Source of the DNA: Diploscapter coronatus
Lineage: Eukaryota; Nematoda; Chromadorea; Rhabditida; Rhabditidae
Length of the DNA: 64,000 bases
Assembly (NCBI GenBank): GCA_964036155.1
Contig: OZ038423.1
Span: forward strand, 36,719,249 to 36,783,248
Direction of reading: 5' to 3'
A program made the position numbers and the translations under genes. The notes beneath the pieces were generated by a model, which saw only the letters and a list, made by a program, of their open reading frames with translations, searched no databases and was not told where the DNA came from. Numbering within the stretch: position 1 is the first letter of the stretch; each line of letters begins with the position of its first letter. Positions 37,301-52,300 of the stretch are shown here, piece by piece.

Positions 37301-40300
37301 GCAGGGACACTGGCTTCTCGTCGACGAGGTTAAAATTCAATTCCTAAAAATTGTATTTCGCTCAAAGAATTTCACCAAACACATTGTCCTCTCCTTTAGC
37401 GACAGGAGAATCTTTCCGTTTTCATTTTCTTACTATTCGTAACTAAAACGAAGAAGTAGCGTGAATGAAATGGATCGGGGAAGATTTTCTGCCGTTAAAT
37501 AATAGACGGCACTGTCCAAGTTAACGTTTAACTTCAAAAACCTTCGATAGAAAATGTTTTTCTCATAAAATACGAAATAACTTCAGATCAACCTGGCTCC
37601 TCCCGAATGTCTCGACGCGATCGTGCACGCCATCGCCTCGCCGACCACGCACAGGAAATTCCGCCTCTTCGCCTGCATGAACCCCGCTACTGATTCTGGG
37701 AAGAGAACGTTGCCGGCAAGTGTGAGAGCCAGGTGCGTTTAACTTGGAAAATTTTGACAAAATTATGGGGCAATAAATTTGAAAAGTTGGCTATAAATAT
37801 AAGAAAACTTGTAATTCATCAGCAATCTCATGTTTCATTTGCAGCACTTTCCTAAATTAAAATAATGAGGATATTCATTAAATTTTATTTGGGCAATAAT
37901 TATAACCTCTCGTTTATGGCAGGCACGTAGCTCTTTCCCTCTTAGTTAGTATTAGTAGGAGTCAATTCAGAATACACAGAGTGTCAGTTATTCAACAAGT
38001 TTATTATTAACAAAGAACATTGAATAATAAGAATATTAGGATATGGCAGATTTTGAATGACGACTTTTATTGCTTTTTTCAATGAACTGAATCTGTGCGA
38101 CTATGGCTAACAATCGGGTTATTTATCAGTGTGTGTAATCGATCAAACAGTACACGGTTTACGAAAACAAGATTTATTGAAAGCTACGAAAGTAAAAAAA
38201 AAGCTCAGCCTTTATCTCGACGCGATAAGGGAGCGGGAATGAGGGAGGAGAACCTCTGGTGGAAAAATAAAGAAACGTAAAACGTGTGCGGATATCCGCG
38301 CAGAATCTGTCAAAGTAAGGGAATGTAGTGTCATTTTGCTCTGCAAGTACTTGCATGACTTCTTACTGATTTTCTATTTCATCTTTTCAGCTGGAATAAC
38401 TTTCTCTCTGACAGGTCTCCTTTGAGGAAAGAAGGTCCTTCTCACCAAAGGGAGGAATTGATATCGATTTTTGAATTTTCTCTGGTACACATCGTTTGTC
38501 TCTGGTGCTCTTTGCTTCTTTCCAGTTTCCACTTCAGTGATCCTCCTGTGTCATTCCATTGCTGTGGGGTACTTATCCCATTAGGTCGTGGACAGCTCTC
38601 GTCTGAAGAAACAAATCCGGCATCTGATATGTTTCAATTTGAGCCTTCGTCTTCTTTCTTCCTCAGTTGCACTCCTCTATAATATATTTTTTTTGAAAAT
38701 TAACGATGATTTTCTTTAACGTTTAGTTTCTGGGACGGTCTTGCATCATCTTAGTTACTCAAGGGGGGCAACTAAACTAACCATTTTACGCACTTTTATC
38801 GGTAATTTATGTATAAATTATGCAAGTAGACATAAAACGGGAAGGACCTAATTGTTGCTAGCATTTTACTAGGTAATAATTGAAATTTGAGCCAATTACT
38901 TATTTGAAATACTCACCATGGTTTGCTTGATAGATAAGTTTCCAAATTTCTAGTCAAAATATGTCGTTTCAGTTCGAATATGACGATTTAGACGTCGGGA
39001 TTTGTCCAATTTAGGCGGACATTATTTGAGATACGATATCTGAAATTCAAATTTTAAGCTGAAAAATCGATTTTAGGATGGGAAATAGAAGAAATGATTA
39101 TCTCTTGAGAGATTTGTTTAAAGGAAATGATTGTAAAATGGAAGAGAGAAAGAATGACCGTTCACAAGATCGAGAAAAAATGAAAACATTCAAATGGCAA
39201 AAAGTAACGCAACTAGGCGATATCTGAAAAGACGAAATTTGAAATAGAGCAATGAATCATCATTTTCTTTCAAATCTGATAAATATGAAAATTTGAGGAG
39301 AAATGAATATTGAAAAAGTAAACAACTTTCCCGCTTAAAATAATGATTTAGAAATGAATATAATCCTATTTTTAAACGATATGATTCCGTATCGGAAACA
39401 TACAAAGTGAAGCTAAAAATAAGTGAGGAAGAAAAAGAACAAGAACATGGTACTGTAAAATCAGAACAAAGAAAATGGCGGAATGGAAATAGAAAAATGT
39501 TCTAAAATAAAACTTATTTACAGATTCACTGAGTTCTTCGTGAACGACGTCTCGAACCGCCAGTCCCTGATGACGATCGTCAACGCGTATCTGCCCTCGG
39601 CCAAGAGCCAGTTCGTCGAGCGACTCGTCGACTTCTATCTCCAGGCCAAGAAGGAATATCCAGGACATTTCAGGTAAAATTTAGAAAAAATGGTGAACGC
39701 TTTTTGAATTATAGAATGTTTGAAAGAGGCTAATTTGATGGTATTTGAATAAGATCAGGTTAGGGTAAGGCTGAGGAGAGTAGACTTTAGATAAATAATC
39801 TTGAAAAATTAGTCTAAAATTTTATATATGAACATGGATTGGATAAGAATATTTGTTGATAAATTCTTTAAAATTCTCCACATCTATTTCAAACATTTCC
39901 AGCCTCCGCACCCTGTGCCGCGCACTCCTCTACACAGCCGACAACCTGTTTCTTAACGAGGACCGATCGCTCAAGGAAGCGGTAATTCGAAAAAAGTGAA
40001 GATTTGAAAAAAAAAAAAAAAATTTGCAGCTCTGCATGGCGTTTCTGACGAACATGAGCACAGAGCAGAAGGCCGATATGAAAAAGAAGATCTTCGATAA
40101 ATTCCGCGCACAGACTTCGATACCACAGCCAAAACCGATCGACTTCAAGGAGGGTCAGATCGAGTACATTCAGGTGAGTTGAATCATTTTTCAAGTAAAA
40201 AATCTAGTATTTACTCAGATTTATAATTTCGATTTCACAAATTCGAGTCTAACTCGCCAAAATTCTAAACCATCCTATCCCCTATCCTTTATTCTACCCT

Positions 40301-43300
40301 CTCTTAGCCCTAAATACAGCCTGATAAGAAAATATTTTAAAAATAATTCAAAAATTGCCAGATCGAAGGCTACTGGATCGAGAAGGGCTGTGAATTGCCT
40401 GCGGAAGACGAGAATTACGTGATGACAAAAACCGTCAAGGAGAACATGGCTGAGATCGCGAGAATCACTGGCAGTGGAAGGTAAAAAAAGTTCATTTTTG
40501 AGAATTGACGACAAAATTTCTGTCGAAAATTCGGAGGATAGCTAATAAAAATACTCGTTCTAAAAATGATTTTTTTAAATCTAAAGAAAAATTTCAGATT
40601 CCCGATTCTGCTCGAGGGAGAAACCTCAGCCGGAAAAACGTCGATCGTATGCCATCTCGCGAAAATCACCGGCAACACAATTGTCAGAATCAACAACCAC
40701 GAACACACCGACGTGCAGGAGTGAGTTAAAATGCAGATTTCGAAAAAAGATCCATATTACCAGGCAAAAATTGGCTAAATCTTGAACGAAGCTAATCGAA
40801 ATTCTAATTTATAAAACTTTGAATTTATCGAATTCGAACTTCAGATTCGAATCTTTACAAAAGTAGAAAATCCGATTCAATTTTATCCAAAATTTCGTTT
40901 CAGCCCAAGATTGTTCAAGTTTTAAGTTTTACTCGTTCAGATTCAAACACCTAATCAAGATATAAGACGCCAAATTTGCAGGTACATGGGCTCATACGTT
41001 GCGGACTCGGAAGGCCGACTCGTGTTCCGCGAAGGTCCTCTCGTCCGCGCTGTCAAAGAAGGCAGTTGGGTGATTCTCGACGAACTCAATCTCGCGCCCA
41101 CCGACGTCATTGAGGCTTTGAATAGGGTAGACAATTAGAAGCATCGAAAATTCGCGCTTTTCCTTCAATTTCAAGACCAGAAATTCCAACACTTTCCTCG
41201 ACACTTCATTGTCAAATTTCTTTATCTTTTCATTAAAATAACACAAAATTTGCAGCTTCTGGACGACAACCGCGAGCTGTTCGTAGCGGAGACGAACCAG
41301 GTTCATAAAGCACATCGGCGGTTCCGCCTCTTCGCCACGCAGAACCCCGCCGGCACCTATGCGGGAAGGTCGGGCCAAATTCGAAATTTCATCAAAATAT
41401 CCCCGAAAAACCCTTTAAAAGGCATCATTTCTATCAAAAACTGTTCAGAAAACGTCTGTCTCGGGCACTCCTCTCGCGATTCATCGTCCTCAAATTCAAC
41501 CACCTGCCCATGGAGGAACTCAGCCAAATGGTTAGTCTATTTATTTCCCTGAAAGACATGCTGGCAAGATACGACGATGCCTAAACTCAACGCATTCTTG
41601 GCAAAGGGCGTTTTCTTTTAAATTTCATTCATGCCTGCTAATTTCAACACTTATCTTGCACTTTTCACAACATTTTTGTTGAAAAAGCGTTAAAAAATCT
41701 GAAACCCGGATTTTTGAACCTGTTTCGGAATTCCATTGTAGAAACTTTGTTGTACTGAAATATTATGCTGATTCTTTATTCTATTAGTCTCTACACATCC
41801 TTGGACTTTAACAAGCATATTCCAATATTTGGAAAAACGGAAAAATGGATTTTTTTTCTTTCAAAAACCTAAACCAGAAAACTCAGAAAAAAAAAAACAT
41901 AATGGATTTCGAGAAAAACAACACTACGTTCCTCTTGTTATTGACGAAATTGGGATGACTATACATAATCTTTCTCATCAAGGTGTTGGAAAAAAAATCA
42001 AAAGAAAGCAAAATTGCGGATTTGGAAAGCCGGATAAAAATGTTGCTTTTTACCAATATCTGAAGTCTTCAACTCATGTCAATTTACTAGCTATCATCGT
42101 CGAAAGAGACCGTATTTTCACTTAATAAACGTGCATGCTGGTCTTGCAAAAGTGTGAAAATCCAGAAAACGTAAATTTTCAGGAAAGTCACAAGTTTGTT
42201 TAAAAAATTGGTTATTTTTTGAAAGAATATCTCATGGAAATCTTATATTTTCACGTTCTATTGAGTAGTTCCTTTGGCCAGGCTCTTTTCCCGCGTCTCT
42301 CACCCGGTCAATTTGCGCGTTTTTCTCTGCGCCCTCTCCGGCACGCCTGCTATTTCTCTCATCGCTCAGAGCGAAAAGAACGAAAATACGAAAGTTTTAG
42401 AGAATTTTCAGCCACTTTACAGGGTTAAAGCACGTTAATATGCTAATTTCAAAAGGCGATTTTTGACACTTATGTTGGGTGTACTGTAGACGGTTTTTAG
42501 GCCGCTACTGAACCGTTTTTGACGCGGTAAAGAGTGGAAAACAGGGGAGCGCTTCCCAATAGCATAGAGACACAGAGGAGAGCCAGGGCTACATGGGGGA
42601 AAGGGCGACTCCCTGAATAACTTCCGTGGCCTAATGGTAAGGCGTCTGACTCCTAGCGGCTGAGTGCCTGCGGTAATCAGAAGATTTCAAGTTCGAGTCT
42701 TGACGGAGGTGGTGATTTTTTGCAATAATTCGGAATGTGTTTTTGCCAAAAGTCCACTTTATTAGCGTTACTTTGGAGTTCCTATATCGATGTTTTCGAC
42801 TTGTGCATTTTTCTGACTTTCCCCGCTCCAAAAGGCTCGTAAAGAGGCGTAGCTATCTGTCAATGTAATAAGAATATTTTATTATTACTCTCCGTAAAAA
42901 TTCTCCCTTTCTGGAAATACCGGCATTCGAATCTTCAAAACCTACCATGTATAGGTCAATTTTTGCCGAAATCTCTTATAATGTGTCTATAATGGGAAAT
43001 TAGCTATATTTAGCGTTAAATAGATATCAGAAGAGAATATAGAAGATAGTGCAAAGAATATATAAGTTCAGAATAATCAATTTTTTAAAATAAACAATAA
43101 TACACAAACTAAAAAAGAAAAAGACAAGATAAGAAATACACAAATGAAAAATAGATATAGAACAAAATAATGTGCGAAATTAACGAATAAAGTCTAAAGA
43201 ACTAGGCGTTCGATATTGATCGAGTTAGGCAAACATTTTTTAGTTGAGATTTAAATCTGAAATCGTAAAATTGAAATTTGGGTAAAGAAATCGATTAGAA

Positions 43301-46300
43301 TCGTGAAAAATGGCTGATATGAACGGGCTGCTTTATGTTTAGGAAAAAACTCGAGTCCAGACAGCGAGAGTATACCATTGCATTTTTCGAAGAAAAAGAA
43401 CGTCTCAAAGAATGAGCAAAACTTTGTCAAAAAGAATTTAGAGATAACCAAATTATTTTATTTTTAAGAATTATTTACGCAAATTTAAAGGAAAATAGAA
43501 TGGAAAACAGATTAATGTATTAAAATAAAAAAATTTGAAAAGAATAATTTGTTTTTTTTCCAGGTTTGCACGCGATGTCGCGTCCCCGAGTCGGCCTCGA
43601 AGAAGATGATCCAAGTGCTGACGAATCTGCGCATGAAGCGATCCCTCAGTGGACTCTTCTCGGCCAGAGATGGTAGTCAATTAAAAAATTTTTGTGCTGA
43701 AGAAATCCTATAGGATTGAGCGCTATAGAATTGATTTGAGTCGCAACTTCGTTTTTCTTCCTAAACTTGACTTCCAGGCCTGATGACTCTTCGAGATGTG
43801 TTCCGTTGGGCGAAGCGTCTTTCGACGGACGAGACCTGTGACGATTACTGCCAAGTGCTTGCCAACCACGGATACATGCTCCTGGCTGGCAGGTGCAGGA
43901 ACAGGGAGGACGAACTGACTGTCATCAGCACGCTCGAAACTGTTCTCAAGACCAAAATCAAGGTTAGAAGATTCATTTTTACGCGTTTCGAAAGTAGAGA
44001 AATTAGGAAACAGATTAGGAATTAGAGTGCAGGGGTTGGGAATAGGGATTGGTAGGGTGAGGATAGGTTAGGGTAGAACATGAATTTGGCAAGTATCGTG
44101 AAATTTGAATTTTTTTTATTCAAAACATTAACAACAAACTAGCTTTTTCCTGATAGATTCTTGCACTAGTTGAGAAGAAGTATTATGCTAGATATAGATA
44201 TAGGATAGGGTAACGATACGGGGCGGTAGACATAGGATAAGCTAGCTAAGAATCACATTGTGTTTTAAATCTCACATTCGCTTTCGAGCTCTCCTGTTTC
44301 TGATATTTTTACTGAAAGTTATTGTCTTCAGAATTTTAAGGACTTCTCTTCTAAAATAGTCCAAAATGAGTTTCCAGATCGAAGACCTGTTCGCTCTCGA
44401 CTCCCCATACATGCCGAAACACGTCGATGTGTCAAATCTCGTGCTGACGTTCGGAATGAGAAAGATGCTCGTCTTGACTTATCAGGTTGGTTTTTGCAAT
44501 ATATTTCTTTTCTAAGAAGATTTTTATATCGACAAATTATCATTTCTTGTTTAATTCTTCAAATCAATTGCAGATTTATCAAAGAAATCGTTTCAGCTAT
44601 CAAAAATCTTTTAATTTTCGAACAACAATTATTCAACATTTTCAAGACGTTTCGAACCGTGCGGTTAACCGCATGAAACGAAGCAGTGTCTTATCGAGAG
44701 AGAAAAAGAATATGCCTTCTTTTCATCTCTCGAAAATATGCATTCTATCTCGTTTCATGCGGTTCAAAAATGTTGCAATGTGATATTTTGTAGGGCTGGC
44801 TACGCAACGAGGCGGTGTTGATCGTGGGTGAGACGGGCGGAGGCAAGACGTCGATGGCCGAAGCGATGGGCGAAGGTCGGCTGCTGACGATTAATTGCCA
44901 CGAGCGAACTGAGACTGCTGATCTGCTCGGACGGCTTAGACCTAGGGCGGATGGAGGGTTCGACTTTTAACATTTTGAAATTGAAAAATAAAAAAAACTA
45001 TATTGAAATTTGAATTTGAAAATTTGAAGGGAAAGATTAAAAGAAGAACTTCGAAAAAAAAAATCTAAAAATTCAAGTATTCTATTCAAAACTCATTCAC
45101 TTGTTTTCCAGTTTCATCTGGTCGGATGGCATAGTGATTGCTGCGATGAAGTCAGGCGCCCCTTTGCTGATCGACGAGATTTCGCTTGCCGAGGATTCGG
45201 TGCTCGAGCGATTGAATCCCCTGTTCGAGGAGGACAGAACGCTGCTGCTCACAGACGCTGGAGTCGAGGCGCACAAAGTCGATGCACAGCGGGGTTTCCA
45301 GATCGTCGCTACCATGAATCCTGGAGGCGATTATGGCAAGAAGGAGGTCAGTATATTATTGGAAAAAAAGATTTTGTTGTTATGGCTGAAAGAGTTGATC
45401 TTTTAAAATTTTGTTTAAACTGAAAATAGTAGAAAAGATTGAAGATGGACGCGTGAAAATTCTTACTTGTCTATGCTTTGAAGACCTCTTAATGTGAGTC
45501 ATTTTCACGTCTGAAATAAGAATGGAAAATCGTCGATTCATCTAAGAAGACTTTATCTTCCTGATGGCTTTTCGTTTCTGAGCTTAAAATTTCACCTTAC
45601 AATCCACAATTTATTTTTTTTAATCTATAATTTGCAGCTCTCGAAAGCGTTGCGCAATCGGTTCACGGAAATCTGGACGGCGTGCGAGTATCTGCCACAG
45701 GAACTCGTCGAGATCTTCAACCAGCGATCCAAATTCGGCAGTCTGGAAGTCAACAAGGATGCGGGCAAACTGACTGTCGCTGAATGCCTCGTTCAGTGGA
45801 TTGCACAGTTCTACAGCAAATATGCGCATGTTTTGAGGTTGGAATTTTGGAATGTTTAAAGATCTTTGATATATTAAAGATCGCGAAATGACTGGAAATT
45901 TGGGAAAACTCATCGGAAGAAAATATTTGAAAAAATGAAAGTCACTTTAACATTATCTATCCCTAATCTTTTCGTCGTTTCTGAAATTTGATGGCGTGAA
46001 CGTTACATACCAGTAGAGTCAACTTTATCTTATAAACTAGCCCTAATTTCGAGAAATAAAAAACTCAGAACCTCCCCCTCTGTCCGTGACGTGGTGGCCT
46101 GTGCGCAACTCTACACGGCCCTCATCGAAACAGCCAAATTCGACCGACTTCGAGCCCTGTTCGAGACGATTTCCGCCGTGTTTCTCGATGCGATTTCGAG
46201 TCTGGACGCCTCGACACTCGCACTCATCGAATCAGAAAATGTCACAGGAGAAGCAAAGCGAATTGTGAGTTTTATAAAATTCAAATCTCTAAAATCCAAC

Positions 46301-49300
46301 AAAATTATCATTTTTTCTGTACCTGGGCGTTTCTGTCTATTTCTTGCTTCCAAAATTCGGAAGTACGTTTCCCATGCCTGATTATCAATTTTTCCGCTTC
46401 AAAATCAATACTTTCAGCTCTTCGAAATCGCCGGAACCAATGAAGCGAATTGGGAAGATGTCGATTCCGAACTGCAGTTGTCCTCTGGCTCGAACGACAC
46501 GGGATTTGGAAATTTGCGCATCAAGTAGAATTTTTTTGGAATAATTTACGAAGCTTTCTTCGACATGAAAGTAGGGAAAATCTTAAGCAAAGCTTACGGA
46601 ATATTCTATTCCGGAAATTCGGTTTCGTTCCGCATACCGAAATTTTGGGGGTGATATTCTGTTCTGCGTTGCAAATTGCGAAAACCTCAAAGGTGTCATT
46701 ATGCACAGCTGTACATTGAGAATTCTCTTCTTTACTCGTTTTCTGCAATTTGATGAAACTTGTCGATGAGAATTCAAATTTACCCAAACGTTTTCAGAAA
46801 CGGTCCGCTGAAGTTGCACCTGCCACAGGGATTTTCGTTCAAAGCGCCGACCTGTCTGAAAAACCTGTACCGCGTCATCAGAGGCATGCAGATCAAGAAA
46901 CCGATCCTCGTCGAGGGCCCGCCCGGCTGCGGCAAGTCGTCCAGCGTCATGGCCCTCGCTGCACTCACCGGACACTCCATCACTAGACTCAACCTTTCAG
47001 AGCAAACGGTGAGTTTTTGAGTTTCAACAAGAAAAGATGAGTATTTTGGATTGGAAATTTTACGTTTTTTCTGAATTGATATTCATGATTTGCAAAATTT
47101 CGAATTTTTGAAATTGAACTTCCTGAAACAGGAAATGAATTTTTTAAGTTCAAATTTCTTATTTATAAAACCCTTGAGTTGAGAATTCCCTGCACAAGTT
47201 TCGATTTTTATAATGAAATTGAAATTTGAAAAATTCGAAGATCAAAAATTTTATGTCGAGCTTCGAAATGTCGAAATTCACATTTTCATGCTTATTTTTT
47301 CAATTCCTAGAATTTCACTTTTCAATCAAGTACATTTTGAGGACTTGTGCGATCTGTTCGGCAGTGACGTCCCTGTCATGCTTGAGGACGGTTCAATTTC
47401 GTTCCGTTGGATGGACGGCCCTGTACTGAGAGCGATCAAGGCAGGCGAGTGGGTGCTGCTGGACGAGATGAATCTGGCGAGTCAGTCAATCCTCGAGGGA
47501 CTCAATGCCTGCTTCGATCACAGACGTCTTCTCTACATCGCTGAATTGAATAGGTTAGATTTTTTTTTTTAAATTCCCAACTTTTCACAGAAAAATCTTA
47601 TAGGATTTTAGGATTAGATAGGGAACATTCATTATTTTTTGTACCAATCCTTTAAAATATCAATTTCCAGATCGTTCGAAATCCCCGAAGACAGCGAGTG
47701 TCGATTCTTCGCGTGCCAGAATCCCCGCGCCCAGGGCGGCAACAGAAGAGCCCTGCCGAAGTCGTTCATCAATCGATTCGTCAACATTCACGTCGACAAC
47801 TACACCGCGCACGACATGCAGATGATCATCACCAGGCAATTGGCAGGATTCGGAAGGGGTAGGTTTGAAAATTCCATTTTGGAATGGAAAATTCTGGTAT
47901 CTCATTTTAAAATTGTATCATTGAAAGGCAGTGATTTCGCATGTAAATTAAAAATAAAGATAAATAGCGACCATTTTATTTGAAAGAATTCTAGATAATA
48001 ATTCGAAAGTTTCCAGAAATGTCGGAAGACTGGAGACAGAAACTGGTCAAATTGGCAGATGAATTGTCGAATCACCGAGAGAATACGCGGTGGCAATTCG
48101 CGTTCAATGCCAGGGATCTTCTGAGGTTGGGACATTGATTTTTGAGAGAAAGAAAGATTTTTTGCAGATGGTTAGACGCCTACGAGCAATTCCACTGCAT
48201 CGATCTCGCCATGCAGATTATCTTCTTCGGCAGACTGAGGGGCGAACAGAAATGGGTATGATTTTTTCACAAAATCATAGGGTTGATTGAAATCACCGTG
48301 CCGCCCGAAGAGCAACGCGGCGGAAGTTTTATTCATCACGCTTTCTGTGCAAATCAACTTTTAGCTGGTATTTTACCCCAAATTTCTTTATGACTTGCAT
48401 TTTCAAATGCAACTCTTAGATTTCTTAAAACTGGGGGTATATTTGTGTGGGAATTGTAGTTTTTGTGAGTAAAAATCGTTTTTCTGAGACCTTCTTCATA
48501 TTTTTACTTTTAGGCTCACGAAGTCGTCGAAAATTGTTTCGGTCACAGTCCCGTTTGGCCTCCGATTCTGCTGACGACTGACAAGAAAACGATCAAGATC
48601 GGAGCTGTCGAGTTGCCTTACAGTAGGACAAATTTGAACTCTCTGAAGAAATCATTTTGTTGTTTTTTCAGACGAACAAAATTCTTTGAATTCCCACCTC
48701 CTCTTGCCCTGTCAGATGCGTCTGCTCTACGAATTGGCTGTCTGCTGCAAAATGAAATGGGTCGCTCTTATCGTCGGACCAAGGTTCTTTTTTCCTTAAA
48801 AATAAAAAGTAATAATTAAATTAAAAATTTGTGAGGAAAAACTTTTATCATCCAGCTTTATAATAGGAAATTATTTCAATCTTCCGTTATTCTGCTCATT
48901 TGAATCAAAGCAATTTCGTTTCTGTAAATTGCTTGCTTTCTACAGCCCTGATGAAAATTTTCAGGAATTGCGGAAAGCGAAGCACCGTCGAGAATTTGGC
49001 ATCGATTTGTGGCACGAAACTGCAGACGTTGCGACTGAATACCGACACCGACGCACAAGAACTCATCGGATCGTATGAACAGGTTGAATTTTTTGAAAAA
49101 ATTACCTTTGGAAAAAATTTTCTGAGAACATCTATGATTCGATTAGATATAATGCTTCCATTTTTCCTGGTTTCGTCGGAAAAGTGAGCAATTTTCAGAT
49201 AATCGACGAAAAGTATCTGCACTCTGCTCGCGAAGAATTGGCGAAGCACCTTGACAAATACTTGGAAACGGACGCACTTCGAAGCATTTTGGAAGCGACT

Positions 49301-52300
49301 GAGATCGATTCTTTGGAGAAGGCTACTGAAGTAAGGAAAATTCAGACTTAAATGTAAAAAATAGCAAAATATTTTTTCCGAAGAAAACCTTGATACTGTT
49401 TTAGACAGATTCATGCATAAAAATTTGTTTGAAATTAAAAATATTACAATTTTTAGGCTGCTCTGCGAAAAATCAACGATGAAGAACTGACCGCTGAGTG
49501 CTACGGCATCCTGCAGACGGCTGCGCAAAACGCGATGCGATTCGAGTGGATCGACAGCCCCTTCGTCGAGGCCTACGTCAAAGGCCAATGGATTCTCGTC
49601 GAGGACGTCAATTTGTGCAGGTTTGGCAATTGTTGGATAAATAGGTTAAGGATAGGGGGAAATCCGTATTATCGAAAGAGTTTGGCTGTGAAAGAGGTCT
49701 GATTCACTAGCATTAATTTTATCTTGTCCAGTTAAACTTTGATTTTTCTGATAATGTTATGTAAGCTTTGTAAAGAATGAAGGCATTCACGCAGGAAGAA
49801 TCTTCAAATTATGAAGTCGATTTTCGTATTTTGCCTAGTTTTTTAAACTCATTTAGAATTCCTCCAATAATTTGTTCAATCCTTGTTTAAAAACCTAAAA
49901 AAACTTTCCCTGACTATTCAAATTCATTTTAAAGTTTGAAATTTCAGTGCCGCTGTGCTGGACCGACTGAATTGCTGCTTGGAAGACGATGGTTCTCTCG
50001 TCATTTCCGAACGACAATCCTCTTTCCAGCCCATCAGACCGCATCCTGACTTTAGGTTTGAAACAAATCACTTGATTAAAAAAGCGCATTCTTGCAGAAT
50101 TTTCCTAACCATGGATGACCGAGATGGGGAAATCTCTCGGGCGATGCGAAATCGATGCGTCGAATTGTACGTGGACGAGAGCGAACGGTGGCACAGTTCA
50201 CCCAAAGACGCGCTTGCCGTCGCTGAAATCGAGGCTACTGAAGCTGTTAGTTTTCTTTTGAAACTCGCAGAAATCTTGACAAGTTTTTAGCTTTGAAAAA
50301 GTACGCTGGAATGAAGAATTTCCCACACACATTCTTAAGCACCTTCGCTACGTGAATTCGAATTTCACGAATTTTCGTGTTTTCGTTGAGAGATAGAAAA
50401 ATTGATTGTTTTTTGAAGCGAATTTATTTAAACTCGGACTCCAGATTTCCACAAATTTTTATCTGCAATCAGCGTTGTTTAAAAAGTATCTAAATCGTTA
50501 CTAAATTTAAGAAAACTTATTGCAACTGATGTCTGATGAGCAATTCCCATAAATTTTCAATTAAAATGGCTAAAAAGGAGAACTTTGAAACTTGCAGAAT
50601 GTCGAAATAATCTCGTCGTTCTCGAAGGAAGAAGTCATCCAACTGACCGTGCTCAAAGAGGACCTTGGAACCGCTGATGCAATCGGGAAAATACTTGCTG
50701 CCAGAGGCGAAATCTCTTTGGCGCAAAGCGTTCGATTCATCAACGAGCAGCAAATGCTTGAACCGCGTCCGCCTTCAATCGGGGATTTCGGAACTGAAAG
50801 GTATATTTTTAGTTTTGAAGGGAAAAATCTGAAATTCTCAAGTCTAATTTATGCAAAATATAGTAGGGAAAATCATTAGAAAAAGAACAACTGCAAAACT
50901 TTAAATTTTTGAATGGCGATTCTAAAATTTGAAAATTAATAAAAAAAAAAAAGATAATTTTTTAAATAAGAAGAAAATACATTATCTTTTTCTTAAAACT
51001 ATTTCTAACAAAAAGTAAGTTCTTTATCAATTTCTATTAAAAAAACAAAAATCTGAACGTTTCAGCTACGCTCGTTGGTTGATGTCCTTGTTCGATTTGA
51101 ACGATCCAGACGCGCTCATCGAGGACATTCTCGACAGACAAATGCTGTCTGAGTTGGCCGGCTGCCTTGGGAAAGTCGAACATCCACTCGACCCGAGATT
51201 CCATTCTTCTACTTTGCATTTAGCCGAAGAAGAAGCAGCTGGGAAATTGAAGAAGTAAGAATTTTAGAGCAACAAATAGAGATAATCATATCAAAACTCT
51301 AACACATAACCGGATGAGGGAAAAGATAATTTTGTCCTAAATTAAAAATTTCCTCCTAAAAGCTCGTTTACAAGAATAGTGAAGTTTCTAATCTTTTTGT
51401 GCTACTTAAAGTTTTATTATTTATTTGCCAGTTTCGTGATTTCAACCTTGACGAAATGGATCAAGTCACAAATCAATCAAACTCCACAGAAGACAGACTC
51501 GGCAGTGGATCTGGCACAGCGATATTCGACCATGAATTGTAAGCATTTGCACTATTCTAGTATGATAAATATTGCAAACGAAAATGCTCCTTTCTTGAAT
51601 TCTGAATATAGGATAGTTTTTTTTTTCTATTTTTTAAATTTCAGAAGATAACTTTTTCTATTCAAATTTCAGACGGTGAAAAGCAGCGCTATCAACGAAT
51701 TGTATTCGATGGAATGAACATTGTCGTTGATTTTCTGAAGAAGCTAAACGATGTGGACGAATTGTTCGGGATTTCATCTGAAGCGAATGAGAAGAAGGTA
51801 ATTTCTACTTTTTTTAAATTATATAATCAGACTTCTCAAAGCTTGTCCCGCAAATCGCCACGCAGAAAATAGTGCACCTTATCGAGAGAGATAAAAAAAA
51901 AAAGTCATGCTCTTTTTCTTTCTCAATATGCCACTTTTCTGTGAGTTGAGCTTTGAGAATTCTGGATATAATGGATGATGATTTTACTCAATCCAACAAA
52001 AATGCATTTTTCATTGCAGATATTCGTGGCTGCTTTTCTTCTTGCCTTCTTCATATCGGCAGTCAATTCCCGATCTTTCATTCCTGGTTCGAACGCCGAC
52101 CTCAAATCGTGGCTCTACCTCGTCTACGCCAAACTCAATAGTGTCAAACATGTCATGTGAGTGTGCAAATTTTAAAGTTAGAAAAAAAACGAAATAGAGA
52201 TAGGGGAAAATTGATCCACTCAATAAGTTGCTGATTTGTAATTTAAATCTTTCAATCATTATACGAATTTTCGATAGTGTAATTTCAAGCCGATTTTCAA

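Noticed and set aside
41829..42125. 98-codon frame inside a midasin intron
   Set aside because: Low-complexity Lys-rich start, no homology recognised, and no splice sites suggesting an exon.
48905..49588. 227-codon minus-strand open frame, the longest single frame in the window
   Set aside because: It runs antisense across three midasin exons and their introns. The midasin frame with its splice signals explains the region.
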